Below are positions 17,181 to 25,619 of a stretch of 64,000 nucleotides of DNA, piece by piece (within the stretch, counting starts at the first letter, position 1; each line of letters begins with the position of its first letter). Source of the DNA: Cystobacter fuscus DSM 2262 (lineage in GTDB: Bacteria; Myxococcota; Myxococcia; Myxococcales; Myxococcaceae); assembly GCF_000335475.2 (NCBI RefSeq), contig NZ_ANAH02000014.1, positions 62,001 through 126,000 of the forward strand, written 5' to 3'. Below the pieces are notes generated by a model. It worked only from the letters and a program-made list of their open reading frames with translations. It was not told the DNA's origin and made no database searches. A program made the translations under genes and the position numbers.

Positions 17181-17798
17181 ATGAGTACCGGATCGAATTC
17201 GGGCAGCGACTCCGCGCAGACCGCGGCGCAGGATCTCCAAGAGCGGTTGCGGCTCGCGACGCCGGAGTTCACGACGCGTGGCTTCTTGTTCTCCTCCATG
17301 TTGAAGGCGGTCAAGGAGCTGGGCGGGGACGACGAGGTGGTGCGGCGCTGCCTGGAGGCGAGTGGGGAGACGTCCTTCGTGGAGTTCTTCCACTATCCCA
17401 CCCGTTCGCTCCTGTTGTTGATCTCCACCGCGGCCGAGGCCCTGAGTGGCCGGTATGGAAGTGTCGAGGAGGTGCTGCGGCAGATGGGCGCCAGGGGGGG
17501 CGAGAGCTACATGGACACCCCGGTCGGGCGCGCGGTGCTGCAACAGACGGGAACCCGTCCGCAGCGTCTGATGTTCGCGCTGCAGACGCTCTACGAGGGC
17601 CTGACGAGTTATGGGAAGCCCGTGCTGTCCTTCCCCCGGCTGGACCAGGGGGTGCTCTCCGTCCAGGCTTCCTTCATGCCGCTCGCGTACCACGAGGGGT
17701 CCATCGAGGCGATCTCCCGGCGGATGGGCCTGACGCCCGTGAGCATCCGCGCGCGCTGGACGGGCCCGCTCAGCCTCGACCTGGAGTGCTCCTGGTGA
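17181..17798 (+). CDS. DUF2378 (TIGR02265) family protein, Myxococcales-restricted
   Basis: The protein has 205 aa from ATG 17181; the frame opens earlier but without a good ribosome site. The body matches the myxobacterial TIGR02265 family: F-L-F-S-S-M-L-K, a conserved F-H-Y-P-T-R and a C-terminal S-L-D-L-E-C. Members of ~180-200 aa occur in many copies per myxobacterial genome, usually cytoplasmic, with no proven function. The gene stands alone between an exonuclease gene and a convergent cupin gene. Confidence 0.75.
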   Translation: MSTGSNSGSDSAQTAAQDLQERLRLATPEFTTRGFLFSSMLKAVKELGGDDEVVRRCLEASGETSFVEFFHYPTRSLLLLISTAAEALSGRYGSVEEVLRQMGARGGESYMDTPVGRAVLQQTGTRPQRLMFALQTLYEGLTSYGKPVLSFPRLDQGVLSVQASFMPLAYHEGSIEAISRRMGLTPVSIRARWTGPLSLDLECSW

Positions 17799-17838
17799 CG
17801 GCGCGTGCCGTGCCTCGGGCGCCCCAGGAGGAGACGGC

Positions 17839-18366
17839 TCACGGCTGGGTCGGCTCGGTGATGTTGAAGAAGCTCTTGATGACGTACGGGGTCCGCACGT
17901 CCCAGAGGACGACCTGCCCCTGGCGGATGAAGTAGCTGTCCCCCTTCTTGAAGGTGTGGGACTGGCCCGACTCGTCGGTCATGGTGACCTCGCCCACGAG
18001 GATGGTGGCGTGCTCGCTGAAGGGGAAGGTGATCTCGATGCGGCCGGTGGTGGCCTTGAAGATGCCCGCCGACATGCCCCCCGCGTTGTAGTCGACGCGG
18101 GCGGAGAGGGTGGGGGAGCCCTGCAGGACCCGGCCCCCCAGCGACTCGGGGGCCCCCAGGGGAGCGAGGGTCGACTGATCGATGCTGTCGTCCGGGCTGT
18201 AGACGAGCATCGAGGGCGCCCCCAGCGCCGCCGCGCGCGCGGCCAGGGTCTGCGCGGCGGGAGCGGACTCCTGCTCCGGGACGCCACCGCACGAACTCAC
18301 GAGGCTCAGGAGGGCGGAACCGTAGAGAGCCACGAGCCAGGTTGCGCGCCGAGTTTGATGAGCCAT
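17839..18366 (-). CDS. Cupin-domain lipoprotein
   Basis: The protein has 175 aa from ATG 18366, with a signal peptide and a likely lipidation Cys in L-V-S-S-C. After a ~40-residue linker comes one cupin barrel of the Cupin_3 (DUF861) kind: FPFSEHATILVGEVTMT for the first motif and KKGDSYFIRQGQVVLWDV for the second. In this family the metal-binding His set is often incomplete; here only one His (S-E-H-A) is evident in motif 1. It may bind a small ligand in the periplasm. Export of such a cupin is unusual. Confidence 0.75.
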   Translation of the reverse strand: MAHQTRRATWLVALYGSALLSLVSSCGGVPEQESAPAAQTLAARAAALGAPSMLVYSPDDSIDQSTLAPLGAPESLGGRVLQGSPTLSARVDYNAGGMSAGIFKATTGRIEITFPFSEHATILVGEVTMTDESGQSHTFKKGDSYFIRQGQVVLWDVRTPYVIKSFFNITEPTQP

Positions 18367-18923
18367 GGAGTCTCTCCGGTGGTGAAGCGTTGGCGAGGCT
18401 CCATTGCAACAGCCGGGCCTGAGCGTTGCAGCCCTGGCGCCTGAGCGTGCGTCGGGCGGGCCTCCCGCTCCGGTTTCGCCTCCGGGCATCCCGTCCGGGA
18501 CTCCCTTTTCTTCAGAGGGAGAATTCCAGTTTTTACAGGGTCGTCCCGGACACGTCTGGTTGAGCGCTCCCCTCGTTTCCGGGGGCGGGAGATGGCGCGA
18601 GCGGTTGGGGGACGGGGAGGGTTCGAGGGGGGGTCCAGATGCCTCCGGGGGGGCTTCCTGAGGTCATCCGTACCCAGGCGCCGCGCTGGGGCGCGCTCTT
18701 CGCGTCGGCCTCGCACGCTCGAGATGGAATTCACCAGGTGCGTTGCGCGGAGGGCGCCCCTCGCCTGGAAGTTTACGGGGGCGGCGGCAGGACCCTGGAC
18801 ACCCTTGGGGAGACAAGCAGGGCGGCGGGCCTTGGACGGCGAGGGAAGTGGGGTTGATTCTACCCAGAGAGGTGGGGGCGCGAGGCGAGGGTCCACGTCA
18901 TCGCCCCGCTCCCCCGTGACGAA
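18367..18923. other. 557-bp stretch without a convincing gene
   Basis: This lies between the cupin gene's start and the end of the M6 protease gene, both on the minus strand. Open frames crossing it have Pro/Arg-rich compositions typical of GC-rich non-coding frames. One small inverted repeat is visible at 18501-18521 (ctccct, then agggag with a 9-nt loop). Nothing else is recognisable. Confidence 0.5.
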
Positions 18924-21263
18924 TCAGTCCACCGGACGCACGCGCACGTGCAGCACCGTCGCCTCGTCCTTCTCACTCAGGACCTCGATGAGGGTGCCCG
19001 TGGGGGGGACCTTCACGCCCGCGTAGGGCTGCTCGGGGTACCAGAAGGTGTTCAGGTCGTTGAACACCCGCACCGCGGGCTGCGAGGGGTAGTCCGCGCG
19101 CGGCTGGCCACTGGGCTTGAGCGACAGGGGGAAGCTGGGCTCCAGGCCGAAGGTCGCGTCATGCGTCTGCACGCGGCCGGACCAGTAGCGGCCATCCCCG
19201 CGGACGAGCGGTCGCGGACGCGCGTCGATGGGCAGGATGCGGCCCTCGCCCGGGTGCACCGACACGCGGTTGTCGGACATCGACGTGTCCCAGTACGTGA
19301 TGAGCAGGCCGGGGTTGTAGGCGTAGCGCTCGGCGTAGTCGGGGAGGCCGTCCGCGGCGAACCCGAAGTTGTAGGGGCCCGTGAACAGACCCTCGTCGTA
19401 GCCGCGGTACTGGCGGTACTCGGCCAGGTAGTAGTGGTCATGGAAGATGTGCGCGCCGTCGTGGAGGAAGAACGTCGACTCGTCCCACGCGTCCGCGCCG
19501 TCCTCCGCGCCGTCGGCGAACACCGTCTTGTTCCTGGCCGTCACCCGCACGTCGTCCACCAGGAAGCCCTTGCCGAACTCCGCGCCGTCCGTCTTGTAGC
19601 GCAGCTTCAGCGTCACCTTCCTGCCCGCGTAGGCGCTCAGGTCGAACGTGAGCGGCACCCAGCCGTCGGACAGGCCGGTGATGCCGTTGCCCAGGTTGTT
19701 GCCGTTGGGGTTCGTGGTGCGGCTGACGCCGCTGGGCAGGTGGATGAAGTCACCTTCGTCCACGGCGAGGGCGATGTAGCCGTAGTCCCAGTCCTCCTCG
19801 ATGTCGAACCACGTCTGGAGCGACAGCGTGATGGGCGTCTTGGAGGGCAGCTTCAGCGTCTTCACCAGCGTGCGGTCCAGGTTGTTGGCCGCGCCGCCCT
19901 GCCAGGCGTACTGGCCGGCGAAGGGCGGGGTGGTCACCTGGGGCCGGGGCTTGGGCGGCAGGCTCACCAGCAGCGCCTGCGCCGCGTGGCGCGACGTCAC
20001 CTCCGTGGGGCCCAGCTTGTGGTTGGAGCGCTTGCCGGCCCTGGCCTCGTCATGAGCCAGCCAGCCCAGCTGCAGCTTGTCCCAGGCGAAGAAGTCACCC
20101 GGTCGCGAGCCGATGTCCTGGGTGCCATCGTTGAGGTACGAGCCGCTGGACATGATGCTCCAGAAGCCGGTGCCGTTGTCCGCCTGGCCGTCGTAGTGGT
20201 CCGGCAGGCCCAGGTCGTGGCCGTACTCGTGCGCGAACACTCCCAGTCCGCCGTTCTCCGGCTGGATGGTGTAGTCGCCCACCCACTTGTCGATGCCCGC
20301 CCCGAAGCGCGTGCCGCCGTTCGGGTTGTAGCCGGGGCCCGGGCCGTCCGCGCTCAGGCCGGTGCTGTACGCGAACCAGCGGTGGCTCCACACCGCGTTG
20401 GTGCCCTGCGCGCCGCCGCCGGTCTCCTCGCCCGAGCCCGCGTGCACCAATTGGAAGTGGTCGATGTAGCCATCCGGCTCGTTGAAGTCGCCGTCACCGT
20501 CGAAGTCGTAGCGGTCCCACACGTCGAACGTGTCCAGGTAGGCCTTGATCTGCTCCGGTGTCTTGCCCGAGGCGAGCTGGTTCTGCGTCCATGTCTTGAT
20601 GGCGTCGCTGACCAGCGGCCACACGGAGTTGGAGCAGTTGGTGGAGCCGCACAGGTTGTTGCCGTAGCGCGCGGAGTTGTAGGGCACGCGCACCCAGTCG
20701 GACACCGCGCCCTCGATGGTGTAGCGGCCCGAGGACGCCGCCTTGTAGTAGTTGGCCACCGAGTCGACGCCGGGGGTCGAGTCGAAGTAGAGCTTCTCGT
20801 AGTGCGCGCGGTCGTAGTCGGACTGCCAGATGGTGGTGTTGTCCTTTGCCCGGTCCGGCGCCGGAATCAGGTTGTGCACCGGTCCGGGCGCGTCGCCGCC
20901 CGGGTTGGTGGCGGGGTCGCCGAGCACCGGGTGCACCTGCGTGCCGTACTCCACCAGGATGACGAACACCCGATCCGTGCGCTCCAGCTCCAGCTCCACG
21001 AACTTGCCGCGGCCCACGCGGTGCACCTTGCCCTGACCGCGGCCCGAGAGGCGCTCCTTCAGTGCCTGGGCCCGCAGCTCCTTCTGCTGCTCACCCAGCC
21101 GGTGGGGCAGGTTGTCGGAGAGGTCCTCGGCCTGCTTGCGCAGGAACGTGGATGGCGGTGCGATATCGGGTTGAGGCTTCTCATACCAGGCTCGTTCCGC
21201 GTACGCGGCGGGCGCGGTGAACGCGACGAGACTCCAGGCCAGCCAGGAGGGGGGCTTCCGCAT
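18924..21263 (-). CDS. M6 family metalloprotease (immune-inhibitor-A-like)
   Basis: The protein has 779 aa from ATG 21263, preceded by a strong ribosome site (aaggag, 7 bp away). The signal peptide ends A-A-Y-A-E. The catalytic zinc site is in FAHEYGHDLGLPDHYD, with HEYGH supplying two ligands. Downstream are the immune-inhibitor-A extended metzincin-like region and jelly-roll-type domains (residues ~500-620; S-L-Q-T-W-F-D-I-E and the calcium-like DVRVTARNKT). Members are secreted and degrade host or prey proteins. A candidate sigma-70-like promoter sits at 21321-21349. The size is normal for InhA proteins. Confidence 0.92.
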   Translation of the reverse strand: MRKPPSWLAWSLVAFTAPAAYAERAWYEKPQPDIAPPSTFLRKQAEDLSDNLPHRLGEQQKELRAQALKERLSGRGQGKVHRVGRGKFVELELERTDRVFVILVEYGTQVHPVLGDPATNPGGDAPGPVHNLIPAPDRAKDNTTIWQSDYDRAHYEKLYFDSTPGVDSVANYYKAASSGRYTIEGAVSDWVRVPYNSARYGNNLCGSTNCSNSVWPLVSDAIKTWTQNQLASGKTPEQIKAYLDTFDVWDRYDFDGDGDFNEPDGYIDHFQLVHAGSGEETGGGAQGTNAVWSHRWFAYSTGLSADGPGPGYNPNGGTRFGAGIDKWVGDYTIQPENGGLGVFAHEYGHDLGLPDHYDGQADNGTGFWSIMSSGSYLNDGTQDIGSRPGDFFAWDKLQLGWLAHDEARAGKRSNHKLGPTEVTSRHAAQALLVSLPPKPRPQVTTPPFAGQYAWQGGAANNLDRTLVKTLKLPSKTPITLSLQTWFDIEEDWDYGYIALAVDEGDFIHLPSGVSRTTNPNGNNLGNGITGLSDGWVPLTFDLSAYAGRKVTLKLRYKTDGAEFGKGFLVDDVRVTARNKTVFADGAEDGADAWDESTFFLHDGAHIFHDHYYLAEYRQYRGYDEGLFTGPYNFGFAADGLPDYAERYAYNPGLLITYWDTSMSDNRVSVHPGEGRILPIDARPRPLVRGDGRYWSGRVQTHDATFGLEPSFPLSLKPSGQPRADYPSQPAVRVFNDLNTFWYPEQPYAGVKVPPTGTLIEVLSEKDEATVLHVRVRPVD

Positions 21264-21320
21264 TGCTGCTCCTTCCCATGTTTCAAGACAGCCATCCCGG
21301 CACGCGCCGGGAAGATGATA

Positions 21321-21349
21321 GTTATAACGGAAAACCCAGGCTGTTTGAA
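21321..21349 (-). promoter_or_regulatory. Candidate sigma-70-type promoter of the M6 protease gene
   Basis: On the minus strand, TTCAAA (21349-21344) and TATAAC (21326-21321) are 17 bp apart. The -10 matches consensus at five of six positions, the -35 at four. Transcription would begin near 21314, giving a ~50-nt leader with the strong ribosome site. The rest of 21264-21531 holds no gene. Confidence 0.45.
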
Positions 21350-21531
21350 GGGCACCACGGCGAATCCTCCTCGCGCGAAGCACGGAGGTTTTCTTGGTGT
21401 CTGGGAAAAGTTGAGGAATGGGGAGGAGGGGGGCGGGGAGAACAGGAAATGCTTCCTTGTTTCTCTTTTGTCCGGGCCCGCCAGGTCTTCAATCACAGAC
21501 GTGCGGGGTCACGCTCGGGGAGCGCTGTCCG

Positions 21532-22110
21532 TCACCTGCCCCGCAGCACCACCGGATCGAGGCCCTGCGCGAGCAGGAGGTCGCGGATGCCAAAGACATC
21601 CGTATAGCCATTGGCGCGCGCGTCGAGCAGGTGCAGCACCGCCTGGATGGGGAGGAAGAGGTTGCGCCACCCCTTGAGGTACAGGCCCTCCTTGTCGATG
21701 TGGGCCTGGACCACCTCGTCGGTCCACCCGCTGAAGTGTTTGAAGTGGAGCGAGCCCCGTTTCCTCAGCTCACGGCAGGACCAGTCCTTGGGAGAGTCCT
21801 CCGGAGAGGTGAAGTCCTCCCGTAGCCGGAGGGCCTGTTTGAGACCGGGGACGTCGGGGCACCTGAACTCGAGCCGGCCACCCCCCGTGCTCTGCACCGG
21901 CTCGCCGACGAAGCCCCACAAGCCCAGGTGCTCGAGCTTCACGTAGAGGGTGAGCACCGTCAGGCGCAGCGAGTCGTCCGGGCCGGTCAGCACTTCCTCC
22001 CAGCGGCGCAGGGCGGCGTGGTGCACGGCGAGCAGTTCCGCCCAGCGCGGGACCGCGAGGCGCTGACCGGACCCGGGCGCCGCCAGGGTGTGCTTGTCAT
22101 CCGTCGACAT
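21532..22110 (-). CDS. Hypothetical protein, 192 aa
   Basis: I do not recognise the family. The protein is soluble, without a signal peptide or membrane helix, and Leu/Trp/Arg-rich. It has H-H-A-A-L-R-R-W-E-E-V-L near the N-terminus and a W-R-N-L-F-L-P-I-Q-A-V-L segment near the end. ATG 22110 gives a well-formed N-terminus. It is divergent from the sirtuin-like gene, with 99 bp between the starts, so the two may share regulation. The absence of alternative long frames and a normal codon bias support it as a real gene. Confidence 0.65.
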   Translation of the reverse strand: MSTDDKHTLAAPGSGQRLAVPRWAELLAVHHAALRRWEEVLTGPDDSLRLTVLTLYVKLEHLGLWGFVGEPVQSTGGGRLEFRCPDVPGLKQALRLREDFTSPEDSPKDWSCRELRKRGSLHFKHFSGWTDEVVQAHIDKEGLYLKGWRNLFLPIQAVLHLLDARANGYTDVFGIRDLLLAQGLDPVVLRGR

Positions 22111-22209
22111 GAAGTGCTCCCGCGTGCGGACCTTCCCAGGGGTTCACAGCATGCCTGTCTTCAGCCCGCGGCGCTGGGTGGTGGAGCGCTCGGGGGTTAC
22201 ACTGGTGAC

Positions 22210-23037
22210 ATGAACCAGGAACTGCGCCGTGCCGCCGAGGTGCTCCGCTCCGCGCGTGCCCTGCTCATCGGGGCGGGGGCGGGGATGGGGGTGGACTCGG
22301 GCCTGCCCGACTTCCGGGGCACCGAGGGCTTCTGGCGGGCCTACCCCCCGTACGCGAAGCTCGGGCTCGACTTCGCCTCCATGGCCAACCCGCATTGGTT
22401 CGAGCAGGATCCCGCGTTCGCCTGGGGCTTCTATGGCCACCGGCTCCACCTGTACCGCGACACGCTGCCCCACCCGGGCTTCGCGCTCCTGCGCTCCTGG
22501 GCCGAGCGCATGCCCCACGGCGCCTTCGTCTTCACCTCCAATGTCGACGGCCAGTTCCAGAAGGCGGGCTTCCCCGAGGAGCGTGTCCTCGAGGTGCATG
22601 GCTCCATCCACTTCACCCAGTGCCTGAAGGGCTGCGCCGGGGTGGAGTCCGCCGCGTCCTTCTCCGTCGACGTGGAGCCGGAGTCCTTCCGGGCCCGGGG
22701 AGCGCTGCCCACCTGTTCCCGCTGCGGGGCGCTCCTGCGGCCCAACATCCTCATGTTCGGGGACGGGGAGTGGGACGACTCACGCACCCGGGAGCAGGAG
22801 GCGCGGCTGGCCCGGTGGCTGGGCGGGGTGGAGCCCGGCTCGCTCGCCGTGGTCGAGTGCGGCGCGGGCACGGCGGTTCCCTCGGTACGGCGCTTCTGCG
22901 AGCGCGCGGCGGACCGGTATGGGACGCTCCTGCGCGTCAACGTGCGCGAGCCCCAGGTGCCCGAGGGCGGTATCGGCCTGCCCCTGCGGGCGCTGGAGGC
23001 CCTGCGCGCCCTCGACGAGGAAGTCTCGCGGGGGTGA
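22210..23037 (+). CDS. Sir2-like NAD-dependent protein deacylase
   Basis: The protein has 275 aa from ATG 22210. Sirtuin features are in order: NAD-binding GAGAGMGVDSGLPDFRG (residues 21-37), N-V-D-G near 111, catalytic His130 in L-E-V-H-G-S, and four zinc-type cysteines (138, 142, 169, 172). The usual GAG-A/S-GI-P pattern is altered (GMGVDSGLPD), and the T-Q-N-I-D motif reads T-S-N-V-D, with Q replaced by S. This fits the divergent SIR2-like subgroup that may act on non-histone acyl groups or NAD alone. The protein would be cytoplasmic. It is not obviously coupled to a neighbour. Confidence 0.85.
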   Translation: MNQELRRAAEVLRSARALLIGAGAGMGVDSGLPDFRGTEGFWRAYPPYAKLGLDFASMANPHWFEQDPAFAWGFYGHRLHLYRDTLPHPGFALLRSWAERMPHGAFVFTSNVDGQFQKAGFPEERVLEVHGSIHFTQCLKGCAGVESAASFSVDVEPESFRARGALPTCSRCGALLRPNILMFGDGEWDDSRTREQEARLARWLGGVEPGSLAVVECGAGTAVPSVRRFCERAADRYGTLLRVNVREPQVPEGGIGLPLRALEALRALDEEVSRG

Positions 23038-23049
23038 GCCCGCGGGGCC

Positions 23050-24015
23050 TCAGCTGGGGGAGAGCACCGAGCGCACCTTCACGTCCGCCCGGGGCGCGCC
23101 CAACGCGAGCCCCGCCGCGCCCAGCCGCAGCAGGACGATCCACACCAGGTCCGCGAGCAGCAGGTGCACGAGCTGCAACCACACGGGCGCGAGCAGCACC
23201 ACGTTGAACATGCCCGCGAACAGCTGCAGTCCGTAGAGCACCCCGAGCTGCCACGCCGAGCGCCGCACCGAGGGCGAGGGCCGCAGCCGCGCCACCATCG
23301 CCGCGCAGAACACCACGCCCGCGCCCACCAGCACCGCGAGCACCGGGTGCAGCACCCGCAGCCGCAAGAGGATGTGCGCCGTGGGCGACACGTCCTGGCT
23401 CAGGCCCTCGGTGAGGCTCGTGGCCGGAAAGAGCGTGTCCCCCAGCGCCGCGATGGCCCCGCTCACCCCCAGCACCAGCAGCCCCACGAGGCTGCCCGCC
23501 AAAAGCCACCCCGTGAGGCCCTGGCGCCGCAGCACCAGCCGCTCCCGGCCCCCGGCCCACCAGATCGTCAGTGACTGCGCGCCCACCAGCAGGAAGGTGT
23601 TGAGCAGGTGCGTCGCCATCCAGAAGGCCCGGGCGATCGACTCGTTGTGCGCCACCATCTTGAAGAGCACCAGCCCCGCGCCCACCGCCGCCTCCGTCAG
23701 CATGAAGACGAGCGAGAAGACCGCGGCCCGGCGCACCGGGTGGCCCTTGGCGTGCGCGCGCAGGGCCCACACGCACAGCACCACCGCGAAGATCATCACC
23801 AGCCCGCTGGTCAGCCGGTGCGTGTACTCGATGAGGGTCTGCACGCTGGGCTCGCGCGGCACCACCTGGCCATTGCACACCGGCCAATGGTCCCCGCACC
23901 CCGCGCCCGAGCCCGTGGCCCGCACGTAGGCGCCCCACAGCACCACGCCCAGGGTGCACACCAGGCAGAACCAGCTGAAGACTCGGAAGGCACGGGACGA
24001 CTCGGTGGCGCTCAT
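23050..24015 (-). CDS. ctaA: Heme A synthase (COX15/CtaA)
   Basis: The protein has 321 aa with about eight membrane helices, the usual size for CtaA. Typical motifs appear: the periplasmic Cys pair in GCGDHWPVCNGQ, the heme-ligand His in IEYTHRLTSG, a second in MATHLLNTF and a C-terminal one in H-P-V-L-A-V. It oxidises the C8 methyl of heme O to a formyl group, giving heme A for aa3 oxidases. No other cytochrome-oxidase genes lie nearby. Its upstream region (24140-24190) is unusually AT-rich. The start is ATG 24015. Confidence 0.93.
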   Translation of the reverse strand: MSATESSRAFRVFSWFCLVCTLGVVLWGAYVRATGSGAGCGDHWPVCNGQVVPREPSVQTLIEYTHRLTSGLVMIFAVVLCVWALRAHAKGHPVRRAAVFSLVFMLTEAAVGAGLVLFKMVAHNESIARAFWMATHLLNTFLLVGAQSLTIWWAGGRERLVLRRQGLTGWLLAGSLVGLLVLGVSGAIAALGDTLFPATSLTEGLSQDVSPTAHILLRLRVLHPVLAVLVGAGVVFCAAMVARLRPSPSVRRSAWQLGVLYGLQLFAGMFNVVLLAPVWLQLVHLLLADLVWIVLLRLGAAGLALGAPRADVKVRSVLSPS

Positions 24016-24407
24016 CGACGATCAAGCTCCCTGGCTCGGCGGGGGGAGGATTCCTCCCTAGCCCACTTCGCCCCGGGTTGCGCCCGCGGCGCGCGCCTCC
24101 GCTCGTCCGCCTCCCCGCCCTCCCTCCCGGCGGGGCTAACAGCATTGATAAAAAAATGTGTAGCCAAGCCGTAAATGTCGGGGTATGTTGAGTCGTCGCC
24201 TGGAGGCGCTGGGCGCACGGATTGTCAGGTTCGGACGGAGTATCGTTCGAAGCGTTCGTGGGCCGAGGATCCCCCCCACCTCGGCCCACGGCGCACTTTT
24301 TTCCCGAGCGGCTTGGATGTGTTCTGGCTTCGCGGCGCGCCGAGGGCTCGCGCGGTGCGTCGGCGCATCTGGTGGACGCGGGGCCGCTTGGGCAGGATGA
24401 AAGCCCC
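24016..24407. other. Divergent intergenic region between ctaA and a coiled-coil membrane protein gene
   Basis: 392 bp holding the promoters of both flanking genes. The stretch 24143-24190 is markedly AT-rich (gataaaaaaatg, gtaaatg) against a GC-rich background. I could not fit a confident -35/-10 pair in either direction. Frames that cross the region are only upstream extensions of the next gene and have no supporting start. Confidence 0.5.
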
Positions 24408-25619
24408 ATGGCTCCCTCCCACCCCGAGTCTCCCATCGAGAAGCACCTGCGCCGCATGATGGATGCCCTCGCCGAGGGCCGGAAGCGTCATGCCGAGTGG
24501 TTGGAGAAGTGGGAGCGGATGGAAGCCCGGGAGCGGGCGCGCTGGGAGCGCCTGGAGGGCGAGGGCGGGGCGGACTGGGAGAAGCGGGCGGAGCGGTACG
24601 CCGGGAGCGTGGAGCAGTGGGCGCAGCGCCAGGCCCGGCAGGTGGAGGCGTGGGCGGAGAAGAACTCCAAGCGCGCGGAGAAGTGGGCCTCGCGGGTGGA
24701 GCGCCAGCATCGCCGCAAGGAGTTGCGCCGCGAGCGGCGGGAGCAGCGCCGGGAGCGGGAGCGCGCGCGCAAGGAGCGCCGCCGGGAGGAGGCCCTCGCC
24801 AACCCCTTCCAGGGGGCGGTGTTCGCGCTGGCCGCGCTGGTGATGGTCGGGATGGCGATCTACTCCTTCGAGGAGATGTGGTGGCTCGTCTTCGTGGCGC
24901 TCGGCCTCGGCTCGTCGGCGGCGAGCACCTTCTGGCGGGCGCGGCGGTTGGAGGTGGCGCGGCGGGCTCAACTGGGCGAGGGCCTGGAGCAGGGCGCGTC
25001 CGCGGCCGGGCCGGTGCGTGCCGCGGCCCCCGAGCCGGCGCGCGAGGGGGAGGATCCCCGCCGGGCACGGGTGGATGCGCTGTGCGACAAGCTGCTCGGG
25101 GAGTTGCGCTCGGGGCCCGGGGTGCTGCGCGACGTGGTGCACCAGCCGGAGCAGACGGTGGAGGGGCTGCGCAAGAGCTGCCACGAGTTGGCGCGCCGCG
25201 AGCGGGAGCTGCGCTCGCTCTCCCCGCCCGAGGAGGAGCGCCGGTTGGAGGAGGAGCGGGCGCGGCTGAGCGCGCGCGTGGAGTCCGAGACGGACGCGGT
25301 GGTGAAGGAGCGGCTGGAGAAGACGCTGCGGTTGCTCGACGAGCAGCGCCAGCAGCGGGCGGAGCTGGCCACGGCGGCCTCGCGCCTGGAGGCCGAGCAC
25401 ATGCGCCTGTTCTACACGCTGGAGAACCTCTACACGCAGGTGCTGCGGGTGCGCTCGGCGGACGCGGCGAGCGCGGACGTGGCGGGCGCGGGCCTGCGCC
25501 GGAGCGTGGAGCAGCTCGGCCTGGAGATGGACGCGGTGGCCAGTGCCCTGGAGGAGGTCCACGGCGAGCCGTCCGGCGACCCCCTGGGGGCCCCCCGGGG
25601 GCGCGTGCCTACTCGTTAG
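24408..25619 (+). CDS. Tryptophan-spaced coiled-coil membrane protein, function unknown
   Basis: The protein has 403 aa from ATG 24408. Residues ~20-125 are a highly charged helix with Trp recurring at intervals of roughly 3-11 (H-A-E-W, E-K-W, ARWERLE, D-W-E-K, EQWAQRQ, EAWAEKN, EKWASR). A hydrophobic hairpin follows at ~130-175 (A-L-A-A-L-V-M-V-G-M, then W-W-L-V-F-V-A-L-G-L), looking like a 2TM anchor. Residues ~215-390 are a second long coiled coil. I do not recognise the family. Its 3' end overlaps the convergent aldehyde dehydrogenase gene by 11 bp. The layout suggests a membrane-anchored scaffold. Confidence 0.7.
   Translation: MAPSHPESPIEKHLRRMMDALAEGRKRHAEWLEKWERMEARERARWERLEGEGGADWEKRAERYAGSVEQWAQRQARQVEAWAEKNSKRAEKWASRVERQHRRKELRRERREQRRERERARKERRREEALANPFQGAVFALAALVMVGMAIYSFEEMWWLVFVALGLGSSAASTFWRARRLEVARRAQLGEGLEQGASAAGPVRAAAPEPAREGEDPRRARVDALCDKLLGELRSGPGVLRDVVHQPEQTVEGLRKSCHELARRERELRSLSPPEEERRLEEERARLSARVESETDAVVKERLEKTLRLLDEQRQQRAELATAASRLEAEHMRLFYTLENLYTQVLRVRSADAASADVAGAGLRRSVEQLGLEMDAVASALEEVHGEPSGDPLGAPRGRVPTR

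Noticed and set aside
18306-18896. Minus-strand ORF in the 557-bp gap
   Set aside because: Pro/Arg-rich with no ribosome site, and it overlaps the cupin gene's start; no sign of real coding.
18948-21677. Plus-strand ORF of 909 codons
   Set aside because: It is the antisense of the M6 protease gene, has a Val/Arg/Gly-rich composition and no recognisable domain.
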